Counted from the first letter of the stretch, positions 7,333 through 17,660 are shown. The stretch is DNA of 64,000 nucleotides from Exilibacterium sp. (GCA_028280195.1 JANQMH010000102.1:1-64000); one strand, 5' to 3'. Notes: generated by a model from the letters alone, not told the origin. A program made the numbers and translations.

Positions 7333-9378
7333 TCATTGCGCCTGCAAACTCAAGCCCGAATAGGCCGAGTAACCGTGGACGCTGATATGCCAGGTGCCGG
7401 CCTGCGGATTGGCGATCGAACAGCTTTCGCTGTTACCGCCCCGATAGGGACGGCAGTCGTAGCTCGACAAGGTGGGTCTGGCACCGTAGCGCACATACAG
7501 GTCGGCATCCCCACTGCCGCCGGACATGGCGACCTCCAGCGCTGCGGCGCCGGGCGCGGTGTCGAGGGTAAAGTGAGTCCAGGAATTGGCGGCGCCGGAC
7601 AAATTCGTTTCACTCAGGCCGCCACTGCCGCCGCCCTGGGTATAACTGCCCACCAGGCTGACCCCGGCGAAGGTGCTATAGGCCCTGACCATGACATGGT
7701 AAGTGCCGGCCTGTACGTTGGCTATACTGCAGGTTTCGTTATTGCCCGCCGCAAAAGGACGGCAGTCATAGCTGCTGGTGGTCGGCGCCGAACCGTACTG
7801 CACATACAGGTCGGCATCACCGGAGCCGCCGCTCAACTGAAACGACAGGTTGCCGGCACCGGCCGGCACTTCCAGGGTGAAAAACTGCTGACTGCCGGTC
7901 GTGCCTGACAGCCCGGTCCTGGCGACACCGTTTTCCAGCACCCCGCCCGGGTTGCCCCCACCGCCATTGGCAGCGTCGACTGCGGCGCTGGCGTCGACAA
8001 TACCGCTGCCGCACTGACTGCAGCTGGCGGGAAACCCGCGCGCCGTAGTCTTCAGCAGCGTTTCCACCTGGTCCGGTGTGATCGCCGGATCAACGGCATA
8101 GAGCAGAGCGGCCGCGCCCGCCACATGGGGGGCAGCCATACTGGTGCCCTGATAAAACGCGTAGCTGTCGCTGCCGGGGCTGGTGCTGCCGCTGTTCAGT
8201 GTAGACAGCACGCCGTTGGCGCTGACTGCAGTTTCGCCCCCCGGCGCCGCCACATCCACCACGCTGCCAAAATTGGAGTACCAGGCCTTGCCGCCGGCGC
8301 GATCGACGGAAGCCACCGTTACCACCCCGGCGCAGTTTGCCGGGGTGGCGCCGGCGGCATTGGCATTGGAGTTACCGGCAGCCACTACCACCGTGGCGCC
8401 CAGGCTGCGCGCCGTGTTGATTGCCGCCTGCTGGGTGGCGCCACAGCTGCCGCCACCGCCGAGACTCAAATTCAGCACCTGGGCGGGATTGGCGTTGGCG
8501 GGTACACCGGCAACACTGCCGCCGGCCGCCCAGATCATGCTGTCGGCAATATCCGAGGTGAAACCGCCGCAGCGACCCAGCGCGCGCACCGGCACCACCT
8601 TGGCCTTGTAGGCCACACCGGCAATACCGATGCCGTTATTGGTCACCGCGGCGACGGTACCGGCCACATGGGTGCCGTGCCAGCTGCTGCTGCGCGCCGG
8701 CGCGCCGGGGCCGCAGGCGCCGGCCGGCTCCCAGTCACCCGGATCGCTGGCGTCGCTATCGCGGCCGTCGCCGTCCTGGGACACCGTGGTATTGGAAATC
8801 ATATCGTAACCCGGCAGTATATTAGCGTTGAGATCGGCGTGCGGGCGGTAGCCGGTATCGATTACCGCCACTACCACGCCCTCGCCCTGAGTCACATCCC
8901 AGGCGCCGGGCAGATTCAGCCCGCCAGTGCTTTCGAAATAGTGCCACTGTTCGCTGTAACGCGGGTCGCTGGGCGTAGCCATCGGCCGCAGCAGGCGATC
9001 GCGCTCGGCGTATTCGACACGGGGGTCGGCCATCAGCCTGGCGATGACAGCGTCCACTTCGGTGCCCGGCAGCCGGCGCTGCAGTTTGACCAGGTGGGCG
9101 CCTGTCGCCAGCTTGCGCATATAGGCCAGTTCGGTACCGGCCTGCACCGAGGCGCGCTCGAGCGAGGAACGCGACATGATCGCCGCCTGGCTCTCCACTG
9201 TCGCAGTTTTGTACTTGACGATAATGCGTTCGTTCAACGCCGGTTTTGTCACTGCCGGGGGCTCGGCGGCCTTGGTATCCAATTGCACGGCATGCGCGCT
9301 TACAGGATTCAGCCACAGGACGGCGGCGCCGAGTAATATTTTTTTAATCGATAAGCGATGTAGATACGTGTATTTCAT
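7333..9378 (-). CDS. Secreted subtilisin-like serine protease (S8) with two PPC domains
   Basis: From ATG 9378 (GGAGA ribosome site 9-10 bases upstream) the product has 681 residues. It has a signal peptide, an I9-type propeptide (RIIVKYKT onwards) and an S8 domain. The triad motifs are VAVIDTGYRPHAD (Asp), HGTHVAGTVAA (His) and GTSMAAPHVAGAAALL (Ser), with the oxyanion Asn in AAGNSNANAA. Two tandem pre-peptidase C-terminal domains follow, each with GGSGDADLYV and SYDCRP motifs. These are usually removed or used in secretion by the type II pathway. The enzyme is likely an extracellular endoprotease. It is transcribed toward the envelope operon, with only the CTAG array between them. Confidence 0.93.
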   Translation of the reverse strand: MKYTYLHRLSIKKILLGAAVLWLNPVSAHAVQLDTKAAEPPAVTKPALNERIIVKYKTATVESQAAIMSRSSLERASVQAGTELAYMRKLATGAHLVKLQRRLPGTEVDAVIARLMADPRVEYAERDRLLRPMATPSDPRYSEQWHYFESTGGLNLPGAWDVTQGEGVVVAVIDTGYRPHADLNANILPGYDMISNTTVSQDGDGRDSDASDPGDWEPAGACGPGAPARSSSWHGTHVAGTVAAVTNNGIGIAGVAYKAKVVPVRALGRCGGFTSDIADSMIWAAGGSVAGVPANANPAQVLNLSLGGGGSCGATQQAAINTARSLGATVVVAAGNSNANAAGATPANCAGVVTVASVDRAGGKAWYSNFGSVVDVAAPGGETAVSANGVLSTLNSGSTSPGSDSYAFYQGTSMAAPHVAGAAALLYAVDPAITPDQVETLLKTTARGFPASCSQCGSGIVDASAAVDAANGGGGNPGGVLENGVARTGLSGTTGSQQFFTLEVPAGAGNLSFQLSGGSGDADLYVQYGSAPTTSSYDCRPFAAGNNETCSIANVQAGTYHVMVRAYSTFAGVSLVGSYTQGGGSGGLSETNLSGAANSWTHFTLDTAPGAAALEVAMSGGSGDADLYVRYGARPTLSSYDCRPYRGGNSESCSIANPQAGTWHISVHGYSAYSGLSLQAQ

Positions 9379-9838
9379 GACAGGGTTTCTCCATTTCCAG
9401 TCTGCTAAAATCTCGAACATTACGCTGTTGTATTGGGTTTGCTTTCCTCCTCGTTTTTTGCCGAAGGTATTTGCCTGATTTCGCTTTATTGCATGCGAAT
9501 GCTTCGTGTACTGCAGCGAAACCGTTTTTTAGCGCCGTAGTTATTTTCGTTTTCGCCTGCCAGTTTCAGCCGCAGTTGCGAATACAAGCATGTAACGAAA
9601 TGGCAAACACCCACCTCAACGGCTTTCGCCGATAGGGGCAATATAGGGTCGGCACAACGGGGTCAGCACAACAGGGTCGGCACGGCCAGGGTGGTGGGCG
9701 CCGGCGCTTAAATCGAAGGCCGGCGGGCAAGGTGACCGACTACTGGCACCGATAAGGCCTTTTGGCCTATATCTTGAAGCACGCGCCCGGTACAATAGGG
9801 CACTGTCACTATCCAGCTTACTGTAGCAAGCGGCTCCG
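9379..9838. other. Intergenic region with a 14-bp triple repeat
   Basis: This gap lies between divergent genes and must hold the protease promoter. Three tandem 14-base units (consensus RGGGTCGGCACAAC) lie at 9645-9686. No gene or RNA was recognised. Confidence 0.5.
9645..9686. repeat. 14-bp tandem repeat, 3 units
   Basis: Units at 9645-9658, 9659-9672 and 9673-9686 differ by one to three bases. The function is unknown. Confidence 0.7.
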
Positions 9839-10021
9839 ATGTTTATACAAGATGCTTCAAATGAGAATGATTACGACGGCCCCGAACGGCGCCTGTTCCA
9901 GCGCCGCAGGCAAGTGGACCGGCGCCAGACGATTCGCTTCAACCTGAGCGACTGCGACCGCCGCAAGAACAATGGCCGCCGCCTCTGTGATAGAGACCAC
10001 TGGCGACACTACGCGCTGTAA
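9839..10021 (+). CDS. Small Arg/Asp-rich protein of unknown function
   Basis: This 60-residue basic protein is dominated by repeated charged motifs (GPERR, FQRRRQVDRRQ, DRRKNNGRR) and has no signal or membrane segment. Short proteins with spaced DRR/GRR motifs occur in many gammaproteobacteria, but I cannot name this one. No strong ribosome site is visible, so the start is uncertain. It is followed by a short GC hairpin at 10023-10042. Confidence 0.5.
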   Translation: MFIQDASNENDYDGPERRLFQRRRQVDRRQTIRFNLSDCDRRKNNGRRLCDRDHWRHYAL

Positions 10022-10022
10022 G

Positions 10023-10042
10023 GCGCCGGTTACCGCCGGCGC
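10023..10042 (+). terminator. GC-rich hairpin after the small gene
   Basis: GCGCCGG and CCGGCGC arms form a perfect 7-bp stem with a 6-base loop. A T-run occurs only about 15 bases downstream, so terminator function is tentative. Confidence 0.35.
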
Positions 10043-10216
10043 GGTGGTGGGGAGCGACGTTTTTATTTAAAAATGGGATGATCTTTGCATTCTCAATGGC
10101 CGGATAGGGTTATTATCGCCGGCAAGGCAAAATGCGCGGATTCCCTGCCCAGCAGATTGTGGTTTTCGTTTTTAATAACCGAAAGATACAGCAAAAAGTT
10201 ACGATATCACGTTGTA

Positions 10217-10284
10217 GTAATAAAAACCCAGTAATTAAAAAGCCCTAGTAACCGAAAAGCATAGTAACTAAAAAGCATAGTAAT
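10217..10284 (+). repeat. ~16-bp degenerate tandem repeat in the HDOD gene leader
   Basis: Four to five units beginning GTAA and carrying A-rich cores (for example GTAACTAAAAAGCATA at 10264-10279) end just upstream of the ribosome site of 10302-11705. They may affect promoter spacing or leader RNA. This is inference. Confidence 0.6.
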
Positions 10285-10301
10285 AAATTGAGGATAGAGG
10301 T

Positions 10302-11705
10302 TTGCCGGTACCCGATAGCGTCAAACAGCTGCTGAACACACAGAAAGTGTCCTATAGCGTGTCGCCTGCGCCCACGACTGTCAGCGAAACTGACAGGGTG
10401 TGGCACCAGCATCAACTGCGAAACTCAGGCGCCGCAAAATCCCAGATATTACAGGACCAGCAGGGTCGTGTGCTGGTGCTGATCCCGGCCGACTGCCTGC
10501 TCGACCTGAGCGCTATCAATCGCCAGTTGGGCAGGGATTTGCGCGCGATCCCCAACAGCCAACTGCGCAATTTCATCGACCGGCATCAGCTCGAATCCGT
10601 GCCCGCCATTCCCAAAATGGCGGGGCTGCCGACGCTGGTGGACCGCCGCCTGCTGCAGCGGGAAAGCCTGCTGCTGGACTCGGGTATTGCCGATCAACTG
10701 CTGCAGCTGAAACAGGCGGACTTCCAGCAGACCCTCGAAGATGCCAGCATCGCCGATATTACCGTGCCGCTGTCGAGCCTGGAGAGCAATGACTCCGACC
10801 TCGACGACGAAACCCAGATCCGCAATGCCATCCACAATTTTACCAGCCTGCGGGTCAAGCAGCGGCTGGAAGAAACCCTGGAGCTGCCGCCGCTGCCGAA
10901 ATCGGCGATGCGCATCATCAAGCTGCGGGTGGACCCCAAGGCCGATGTCAGCGACCTGGCCGAGATCGTGGAAATGGACCCGAGCCTGGCCGCCCAGGTC
11001 ATCAGCTGGGCGGCTTCGCCCTACTACTCGGCCCCCGGCAAAATCAAGTCGCTGCACGACGCCATCGTCCGGGTGCTGGGTTTCGACATGGTGCTGAACC
11101 TGTCGCTGGGCCTGGCCATGGGCAAGACCCTGAAGCTGCCGCAGCACGGCCCCGAAGGTATTACCCCCTACTGGAAGCTGGCGGTGTACACCGCCGCCGC
11201 CGTGGAGGGGCTGGTGGGCGCCATCCCGCGCTCGCAGAACCGCCCCAGCTTTGGCCTGGCCTATCTGTCGGGCCTGCTGAGCAATTTCGGCTACCTGGTA
11301 CTGGCGGAGGTGTTTCCGCCTCACTTCGAGCTTATCAGCCGCCATATCGAGGCCAACCCCCACGTTCAGCACGAGATGATCGACCGCCATATTCTCGGTA
11401 TTACCCGCGAACAGATGGCCAGTTGCCTGGCCGAGCTGTGGAGTGTGCCGCAGGAGATCGTCATCGCCCTGCGCCATCAGAACACCCCCAAGTACGATGG
11501 CGAATACCACGAGTACGCCAAAATCGTTCACGTCGCCCAGTTGCTGCTGAGCCAGCGCGGCTTTGGCTATGGTCCTTCGGTCGACGTGCCGGCCTACCTC
11601 TACGAGGAGCTGCATCTGGCGCCGGGCCCGGCCGAGGCCGTGCTCGACAATCTGATGCAATCACTGGACGAACTCGACGATATCGCCCGGCAGTTGGGCG
11701 GCTGA
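10302..11705 (+). CDS. HDOD domain signalling protein
   Basis: A TTG start preceded by GAGGA at a 7-base spacing gives 467 residues. The N-terminal ~150 residues resemble a YbaK/ProX-type deacylase fold (VKQLLNTQKVSYSV; VLVLIPADCLLDL). The C-terminal half (about 190-400) is an HDOD domain, with LPPLPKSAMRIIKLRVDP, the helix LAEIVEMDPSLAAQVI and the FGLAYLSGLLSNFGYLVL region. HDOD proteins are HD-GYP relatives that usually lack phosphodiesterase residues and act in signalling complexes. The two-domain order is known from Pseudomonas-type genomes. The partner is unknown. Confidence 0.85.
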   Translation: MPVPDSVKQLLNTQKVSYSVSPAPTTVSETDRVWHQHQLRNSGAAKSQILQDQQGRVLVLIPADCLLDLSAINRQLGRDLRAIPNSQLRNFIDRHQLESVPAIPKMAGLPTLVDRRLLQRESLLLDSGIADQLLQLKQADFQQTLEDASIADITVPLSSLESNDSDLDDETQIRNAIHNFTSLRVKQRLEETLELPPLPKSAMRIIKLRVDPKADVSDLAEIVEMDPSLAAQVISWAASPYYSAPGKIKSLHDAIVRVLGFDMVLNLSLGLAMGKTLKLPQHGPEGITPYWKLAVYTAAAVEGLVGAIPRSQNRPSFGLAYLSGLLSNFGYLVLAEVFPPHFELISRHIEANPHVQHEMIDRHILGITREQMASCLAELWSVPQEIVIALRHQNTPKYDGEYHEYAKIVHVAQLLLSQRGFGYGPSVDVPAYLYEELHLAPGPAEAVLDNLMQSLDELDDIARQLGG

Positions 11706-11720
11706 CTTTGCGCCGCCTGC

Positions 11721-11742
11721 GGGCCGCCGGACAAGGCGGCCC
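11721..11742 (+). terminator. Perfect GC hairpin after the HDOD gene
   Basis: GGGCCGCC and GGCGGCCC arms with a 6-base loop lie 15 bases after the stop codon. A T-run (ATTTTTTCC) comes 18 bases later. It is probably a termination or stabilising hairpin. Confidence 0.5.
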
Positions 11743-11855
11743 AAACCGCCATATTTGATCATTTTTTCCCACCCTGCCGGCACACTTTCCTGCGATACTG
11801 CTGCCTCGCGCGCAAGCGAAGTCGCCATTTATCACTTTCAGGACCCGCCATAACC

Positions 11856-14800
11856 ATGAATCGATCTATTACCGCGGCTGCCAAACTGGGTTTGAGCGCG
11901 CTTCTGGGACTGGCCGGTGCCGGGTTCTGCAGCGCCGAATCCGCCTTCGATGGCGCCGGCATACCGGCGTCGGGCCCGCTACAACTGCTGCGCATCACGC
12001 CCAAAGGTACCGATGTGCCCGCCGCCCGGCAGCTGGTTTTTCAGTTCGATCGCCCGGTGGTGGCACTCGGCAATATGCAGCGCGAGGCCGGCGAAATACC
12101 CATCGATATCTCCCCGGCGCTGGCCTGCCAGTGGCGCTGGCTCAATACCAGTGCGCTGGCCTGCCAGCTGCGCAGCGGCGATGAAATGCAGCTGGCCACC
12201 CGCTACCGCGTCAGCGTAAATCCCGGCATCACCACCCGCGAGGGCAGCGGCCTGGCGGCACCGCTCAGGCATACCTTCATCACCGCGCGGCCGCAGGTGA
12301 CTTACACCCGCTTCAGCAACTGGTTGTCCCCGGTTACGCCGCTGCTACAGGTCACGTTCAACCAGCCGGTCGAGCGCGCCTCGGTGGAGCGGGCCATGGC
12401 TTTTGCGGCCGCCGGCAGGGCGACACTGCCGGTGCGGGCCAGCGCCGCCGGCGATGCGGCTGCAAACGGCAGTGGCGAGGGCGCGCACCGGGTCTGGCAG
12501 GTACAGCCGCGCGGCCAGCTGCCCGCCGGCAGCAGCGTAGCGCTGACCGTCAGGCCCGGTCTGGTGTCCGCCGCAGGCGCCGAGCCGGGTATCGAAAACC
12601 GCGAGGTGGTGCGCTTCGACACCTTCCCGGCATTCCGCTTTGTCGGCCTGCGCTGCACCCTGAAGGGCCAGCGCCGGGCCACGGATATTCTGCTCGCCGA
12701 GCTGCAGCAGGCGGCCGCCGGTGCGGCTGCCGCCAGGCGCTGCGCGCCGCTGAGTTCGGTGGCGCTGCTGTTTTCCGCCCCGGTGCTGAATTCCAGTATC
12801 AAAAACCACGTCACTTTCGAGCCGCGCCTGGACGGCGGCAGAGAGGACTACGACCCGTGGCAGAATAGCCACGACTGGACCCGCCTGCAGGCCCCGCACC
12901 GCGCCGGCCGGCACTACCAGGTATGGCTGCCGGAGTTATTGCAGGCCCACCGCCAATACGTGGTGACCATGGACCGGCAAGGGCTGGCCGACGAGTTCGG
13001 CCGCCGGCTGCAGGCCGACGTGGCTTTCAGTTTCCTGACCTCCCACCGCGAGCCGGCGCTGCGCCTCAGCCACCGCCAGGTGGTGCTGGAAAAAGGTGTC
13101 GACAGCGATGTGCCGCTGTATGTGACCAATCTGGACAAAGTGCGTATCGACTACGACAAGCTCAGCGCCGCTGACAGCCACAGCGGCCTGCGCCGGGAGC
13201 TGCCGGTGCCCGCCGCAAAAGATATCGCCTACGCCCTGCCGCTGGGTGCCAGACAGCTGCTGGACGGTGACAGCGGCATGCTTTACGGCCGCCTGCAGCC
13301 CTCACCCACACCACCCGGCTGGCACAGCCCGCTGCGGCTGCTGGCGCAGGTGACCCCCTACCAGATACACGCCAAGATCGGCCATTTCAACTCACTGCTG
13401 TGGGTCAGCGGCTTTGCCGACGGCAAGCCGCTGGCGGCGGCGCAGGTCTCGCTGCTCAGCGGCAGCTACGAGGACCTGACCCGCCTGCAGGACCTGGGGA
13501 TCACCACCACCACCGACAGCGATGGTCTGGCCCGGCTGCCGGGTCTGGCCGAACTCGACCCGCAACTGGAGAAAATTTACGGCGGCCAGCGCGCCGAGCG
13601 GCCCGGTTTCTTCGCCCGCGTCGACAGCGGCACCGATATCGCCATTATCCCCATCAATTATCACTTCACCGTGCGCGCTGGCGGCATTTACCCGCGGCTG
13701 CAAAAGCACCGCGGCCACAGCCACGCCTGGGGCACCACGGCGCAGGGGGTGTATAAGCTCGGGGACACGGTCGAGTTTAAAATCTATGTGCGCGACCAGA
13801 GCAACCGGCACTGGGTTGCGGCGGCGCGCGAAGCCTACGATCTGCGGGTCTTCGACCCGCAGCAAAAAGTGGTGTTTGAGCAGCGGGCCGTGGCACTCAA
13901 CGCCTTCGGTGCTGTTGACGGCAGCTTCAAAATACCCGAGCAGGGCGCCGTGGGCCGCTACCGCTTCGAGCTGGCGCCGCAGCAGCAGCCGCCCGACAGC
14001 TGGGATCGCATCGCCTGGCAGGCGATGACAGTGCTGGTCAGCGACTTCACACCGGCGCCATTCAAAGTCCACACAGAATTGAACGGCGAGTTGTTTCAGA
14101 CCGGCGATCAGGTACAGGTGACTTCGCTGGCCACACTGCACGCCGGCGGTCCCTTTACCGATGCCGAGCTGCGAGTTAGCGCGCGGCTGACGGAAAAATC
14201 CTTTGTCACCGACAACCCCCTGGCCCGCGGTTTTACCTTTGGCGGCAGCCGCGACAAGGCGGCGCTGACGCTGCTGGACGCGCGCGGCAGGCTCGACAAT
14301 CGCGGTCGCAGCCAGCAGGCCTTTGCGGTGCCGCAGACCGATATTCACTACGGCAGCATCGAGGTGGAATCGGCCATCAGGGATGACCGCGGCAAGTTTA
14401 TCGCCGCCTCGAGCAGCGCCGACTACGCCGGCACCGACGCCTTCGTCGGCCTGAAAAACACCCGCTGGCTCTACCGCCAGGGGAAAACCGCGCGCCTGCA
14501 AACCCTGGTGGTGAATAACAGCGGCCAGTTGCTGGAGGACAAAAACGTGGTTATCGCCATCGAGCGGCGCGAGCACAAAGCGGCGCGGGTCAAAGGGCCG
14601 GGCAACGCCTACCTGACAAAAAACCTCTCCAGTTGGGTGAAGCAAAGCGAATGCCGGGTGGCGACCGCGCGCAAGCCGGTGGAGTGCAGGTTTACCCCCG
14701 AACAGGCCGGCTACTACCGCTTCGTGGCACAGCTGGATGACGGCGATGCCGGCACCCATCAAACCACCCTGCACGGCTGGGTCACCGGCAGCGGGGCGGT

Positions 14801-17657
14801 GATGTGGGACCAGTCCAACGACACCAACCTGCAGATTGTCGCCGAGCAGAGCGATTACCGCATCGGCGACAGCGCCCGCTTCCTGGTGAAAAACCCCTAC
14901 CCCGGCGCCAGGGCCCTGGTAACGGTGGAACGCTACGGCATTCTCGACAGCTGGATCGAAACCCTGGAGACCGGCACCCCGGTGATCGAGGTGCCGGTCA
15001 AAGCGGACTATCTACCGGGCTTTTACCTGTCGGTGGTGGCGCTCTCCCCGCGCGTCGACAAGCCGCTGGGCGAGGGCAAAGTGGATCTGGGCAAGCCGGC
15101 CTTTCGCATGGGTTATGTGGCCGCCACTGTCAGCGATCCCTACAAAGCCATTGATATCGATATCAGAACCGATCGCAAAAGCTATAAGCCGCGCGACCGG
15201 GTCAAGGCCCGGCTGCGGCTCAAACCCAGGGCGGGAAAAAATCGCGAGCCCTACGAGATCGCCGTGGCGGTGGTGGACGAAGCGGTGCTGGCACTGAACC
15301 GCAGCGGCAGGCAGTACTACGATCCCTACGCCGGCTTCAACCGCCTCGATCCGCTCGATGTCAACAACTACAGTCTGCTGGCGCGCCTGCTGGGACGGCA
15401 GAAGTTCGCCAACAAGGGCGCCAACCCGGGCGGTGACGGCGGGCCCAGCTATGCGCAGCTGCGCAGCCAGTTCAAGTTCGTCAGCTACTGGAACCCCTCA
15501 CTCGAAGCGGACGCCAGAGGCCGCGCCGAATTCGAGTTCGAAGTACCGGACAATCTCACCGGCTGGCGCATCCTCGCCTTTGCCGTTACACCTAACGACC
15601 GCATGGGCCTGGGCGATGTCAATTTCAAAGTCAACCGCCCCACCGAAATCCGGCCGCTGATGCCGAACCAGTTGCTGGAGGGCGACAGCGTCGAAGCCGG
15701 TTTCTCGATTATGAACCGCACCGACAAAACCCGCAGCCTGAAAATCGATATCAGCGCCGAGGGCCCGCTGGCGGACGGGCAGCCGCTCAGCCTCAGCCGG
15801 CGCCTGCAGCTGCAGCCGTTCAAGCGCGCCGAGATCCGCCTGCCGCTGCAAACCGCGGGCAGCGGCCAACTGCGCTTTGTCGCCCGCGGCGGCGACCGCT
15901 TCGACCGCGACAGCCTCACTCACAGCCTGCCGGTCAACGCGCGCCGCTCACTGCAGACCGCCGCCAGCTACGGCAGCACCGAGGCGGCTGCGGTCAGCGA
16001 GGCGATTGCCATACCGGCGGGCATCCACACCGATGCCGGCAGTATCGGCGCGGTACTGTCGCCCAGCGTTATCGGCAATATCGACGGCGCCTTCGACTAC
16101 CTCAAGCACTACCCGCACGGCTGCTGGGAACAGCGCCTGACGCGGGCGGTGGCGGCCAGCGCCTATGTCGAACTGCGGCAGTATCTGCGCCACGATCTCG
16201 ACTGGCCGCAGCCGATCGACGATGTGCGCCAGACCCTGGAGGCGGCGGCAAATTTCCAGGCACCCAACGGCGGCATGGCTTACTGGCTGGCCGCCAACCA
16301 GTATGTCAGCCCCTATCTGTCGGCCTATACCGCCATGGCTTTCAACTGGCTGCGAGACCGCGACTTCGAGATACCGCAACAGGTCGAACAAGGCCTGCAC
16401 GACTATCTGCTGCAGTTACTGCGGCGCGACCGGTTTCCGTCGTTTTACACTGACGGCATGTCCGCTTCGGTACGCGCGGTAGCACTGGCGGCGCTGGCGC
16501 CGAGCGGCAAGATCAGCGCCGCCGATGTGCAGCGTCACCTGCGGCCGATGGCGCAGATGGACCTGTTCGGCAAGGCCCATTTTCTGCAGGCGGCACTGCA
16601 GACACCGCAGGTCGAAGCCGGCACTGTGCAACAGGCGCTGGACAGTATTCTGGCGCAGTCGAGCCAGAGCGGCGGCAAGTTTCAGTTTAACCAAGCCTGG
16701 GACGACAGCTATAAATATCTGCTGGCAACGCCGCTGCGCGCCAACTGCGCGGTGCTGTCGGCACTGCTGGCGGCGCAGAGCCACGGCGCCGCTGGCGGCA
16801 CAGTCGACGATATACCGTTCAAGCTGGTGCGCAGTATCAGCCACAGCCGCGGCGCCCGCAGCCACTGGCAAAACACCCAGGAAAATATTTTTTGCCTGAA
16901 TGCGCTGGTCGACTACGCCGGCAAATACGAGGCCGCCGACCCGGCCATGACAGTGGCGGTGAGCATCGGCGATACCGCCCTCGGCAGCGCGACCTTTTCC
17001 CGCCGCAACGACGCGCCGGCAAGCCTGAGCCGGCCGCTCAGCGCCGCCGACCCGGGCCGCGACACGGCACTGAACATCAGCCGCAGCGGCAGCGGCCGAC
17101 TCTACTACGCCGCTCGCATCGCCTACGCCCCGAAGCGGGACAGCGCCGCGCGCATCAACGCCGGTATCGATGTGCGGCGCGAGTATTCGGTAGAGCGCGA
17201 CGGCAGCTTCGAGCTGCTGCGCAGCCCGATGCAGATTCGGCGCGGCGAACTGGTGAAAGTGGACCTGTTTATCTCCGTACCCACGGCCAGACATTTTGTC
17301 AGCGTCTACGATCCGGTGCCCGGCGGCCTGGAACCGGTGAACACCGATCTGGCCACCGCCTCCGGCGTCGACGCCGGCAAGGCGCGCTTCGCACCGGCGA
17401 GCGGCTCGTGGTACTACCAGATTTCAGACTGGTCCTACTTCGGCCGCTATTTCTGGAGCTTCTACCACCGCGAGCTGCGCCACGACTCGGCGCGCTTCTA
17501 CGCGGATTATCTGCCGGCGGGAAACTACCACCTGTCATACGCGGCGCAGGCCATTGCCAGCGGTGAGTTCGGCGTCATGCCGCTACACGCCGAGGAGATG
17601 TACGACCCGGACGTCTACGGCAAAGGGCTGCCGGCCACCTTGAGCATAGGGGACTAG
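11856..17657 (+). CDS. Bacterial alpha-2-macroglobulin (YfhM-like)
   Basis: The 1933-residue protein has an N-terminal signal (residues 1-27; a Cys at the end may make it a lipoprotein, though the lipobox is imperfect). It contains multiple MG domains and the thioester motif GCWEQ (Cys about 1423), the CxEQ variant typical of bacterial macroglobulins. The following TED helices include NGGMAYW. These periplasmic proteins trap proteases that breach the outer membrane, by bait-region cleavage and covalent capture. The gene is followed three bases later by pbpC, the classical yfhM-pbpC pairing linking protease defence with cell-wall repair. Length and order fit the larger class (E. coli YfhM is about 1650 residues). 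Confidence 0.95.
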   Translation: MNRSITAAAKLGLSALLGLAGAGFCSAESAFDGAGIPASGPLQLLRITPKGTDVPAARQLVFQFDRPVVALGNMQREAGEIPIDISPALACQWRWLNTSALACQLRSGDEMQLATRYRVSVNPGITTREGSGLAAPLRHTFITARPQVTYTRFSNWLSPVTPLLQVTFNQPVERASVERAMAFAAAGRATLPVRASAAGDAAANGSGEGAHRVWQVQPRGQLPAGSSVALTVRPGLVSAAGAEPGIENREVVRFDTFPAFRFVGLRCTLKGQRRATDILLAELQQAAAGAAAARRCAPLSSVALLFSAPVLNSSIKNHVTFEPRLDGGREDYDPWQNSHDWTRLQAPHRAGRHYQVWLPELLQAHRQYVVTMDRQGLADEFGRRLQADVAFSFLTSHREPALRLSHRQVVLEKGVDSDVPLYVTNLDKVRIDYDKLSAADSHSGLRRELPVPAAKDIAYALPLGARQLLDGDSGMLYGRLQPSPTPPGWHSPLRLLAQVTPYQIHAKIGHFNSLLWVSGFADGKPLAAAQVSLLSGSYEDLTRLQDLGITTTTDSDGLARLPGLAELDPQLEKIYGGQRAERPGFFARVDSGTDIAIIPINYHFTVRAGGIYPRLQKHRGHSHAWGTTAQGVYKLGDTVEFKIYVRDQSNRHWVAAAREAYDLRVFDPQQKVVFEQRAVALNAFGAVDGSFKIPEQGAVGRYRFELAPQQQPPDSWDRIAWQAMTVLVSDFTPAPFKVHTELNGELFQTGDQVQVTSLATLHAGGPFTDAELRVSARLTEKSFVTDNPLARGFTFGGSRDKAALTLLDARGRLDNRGRSQQAFAVPQTDIHYGSIEVESAIRDDRGKFIAASSSADYAGTDAFVGLKNTRWLYRQGKTARLQTLVVNNSGQLLEDKNVVIAIERREHKAARVKGPGNAYLTKNLSSWVKQSECRVATARKPVECRFTPEQAGYYRFVAQLDDGDAGTHQTTLHGWVTGSGAVMWDQSNDTNLQIVAEQSDYRIGDSARFLVKNPYPGARALVTVERYGILDSWIETLETGTPVIEVPVKADYLPGFYLSVVALSPRVDKPLGEGKVDLGKPAFRMGYVAATVSDPYKAIDIDIRTDRKSYKPRDRVKARLRLKPRAGKNREPYEIAVAVVDEAVLALNRSGRQYYDPYAGFNRLDPLDVNNYSLLARLLGRQKFANKGANPGGDGGPSYAQLRSQFKFVSYWNPSLEADARGRAEFEFEVPDNLTGWRILAFAVTPNDRMGLGDVNFKVNRPTEIRPLMPNQLLEGDSVEAGFSIMNRTDKTRSLKIDISAEGPLADGQPLSLSRRLQLQPFKRAEIRLPLQTAGSGQLRFVARGGDRFDRDSLTHSLPVNARRSLQTAASYGSTEAAAVSEAIAIPAGIHTDAGSIGAVLSPSVIGNIDGAFDYLKHYPHGCWEQRLTRAVAASAYVELRQYLRHDLDWPQPIDDVRQTLEAAANFQAPNGGMAYWLAANQYVSPYLSAYTAMAFNWLRDRDFEIPQQVEQGLHDYLLQLLRRDRFPSFYTDGMSASVRAVALAALAPSGKISAADVQRHLRPMAQMDLFGKAHFLQAALQTPQVEAGTVQQALDSILAQSSQSGGKFQFNQAWDDSYKYLLATPLRANCAVLSALLAAQSHGAAGGTVDDIPFKLVRSISHSRGARSHWQNTQENIFCLNALVDYAGKYEAADPAMTVAVSIGDTALGSATFSRRNDAPASLSRPLSAADPGRDTALNISRSGSGRLYYAARIAYAPKRDSAARINAGIDVRREYSVERDGSFELLRSPMQIRRGELVKVDLFISVPTARHFVSVYDPVPGGLEPVNTDLATASGVDAGKARFAPASGSWYYQISDWSYFGRYFWSFYHRELRHDSARFYADYLPAGNYHLSYAAQAIASGEFGVMPLHAEEMYDPDVYGKGLPATLSIGD

Positions 17658-17660
17658 GCC

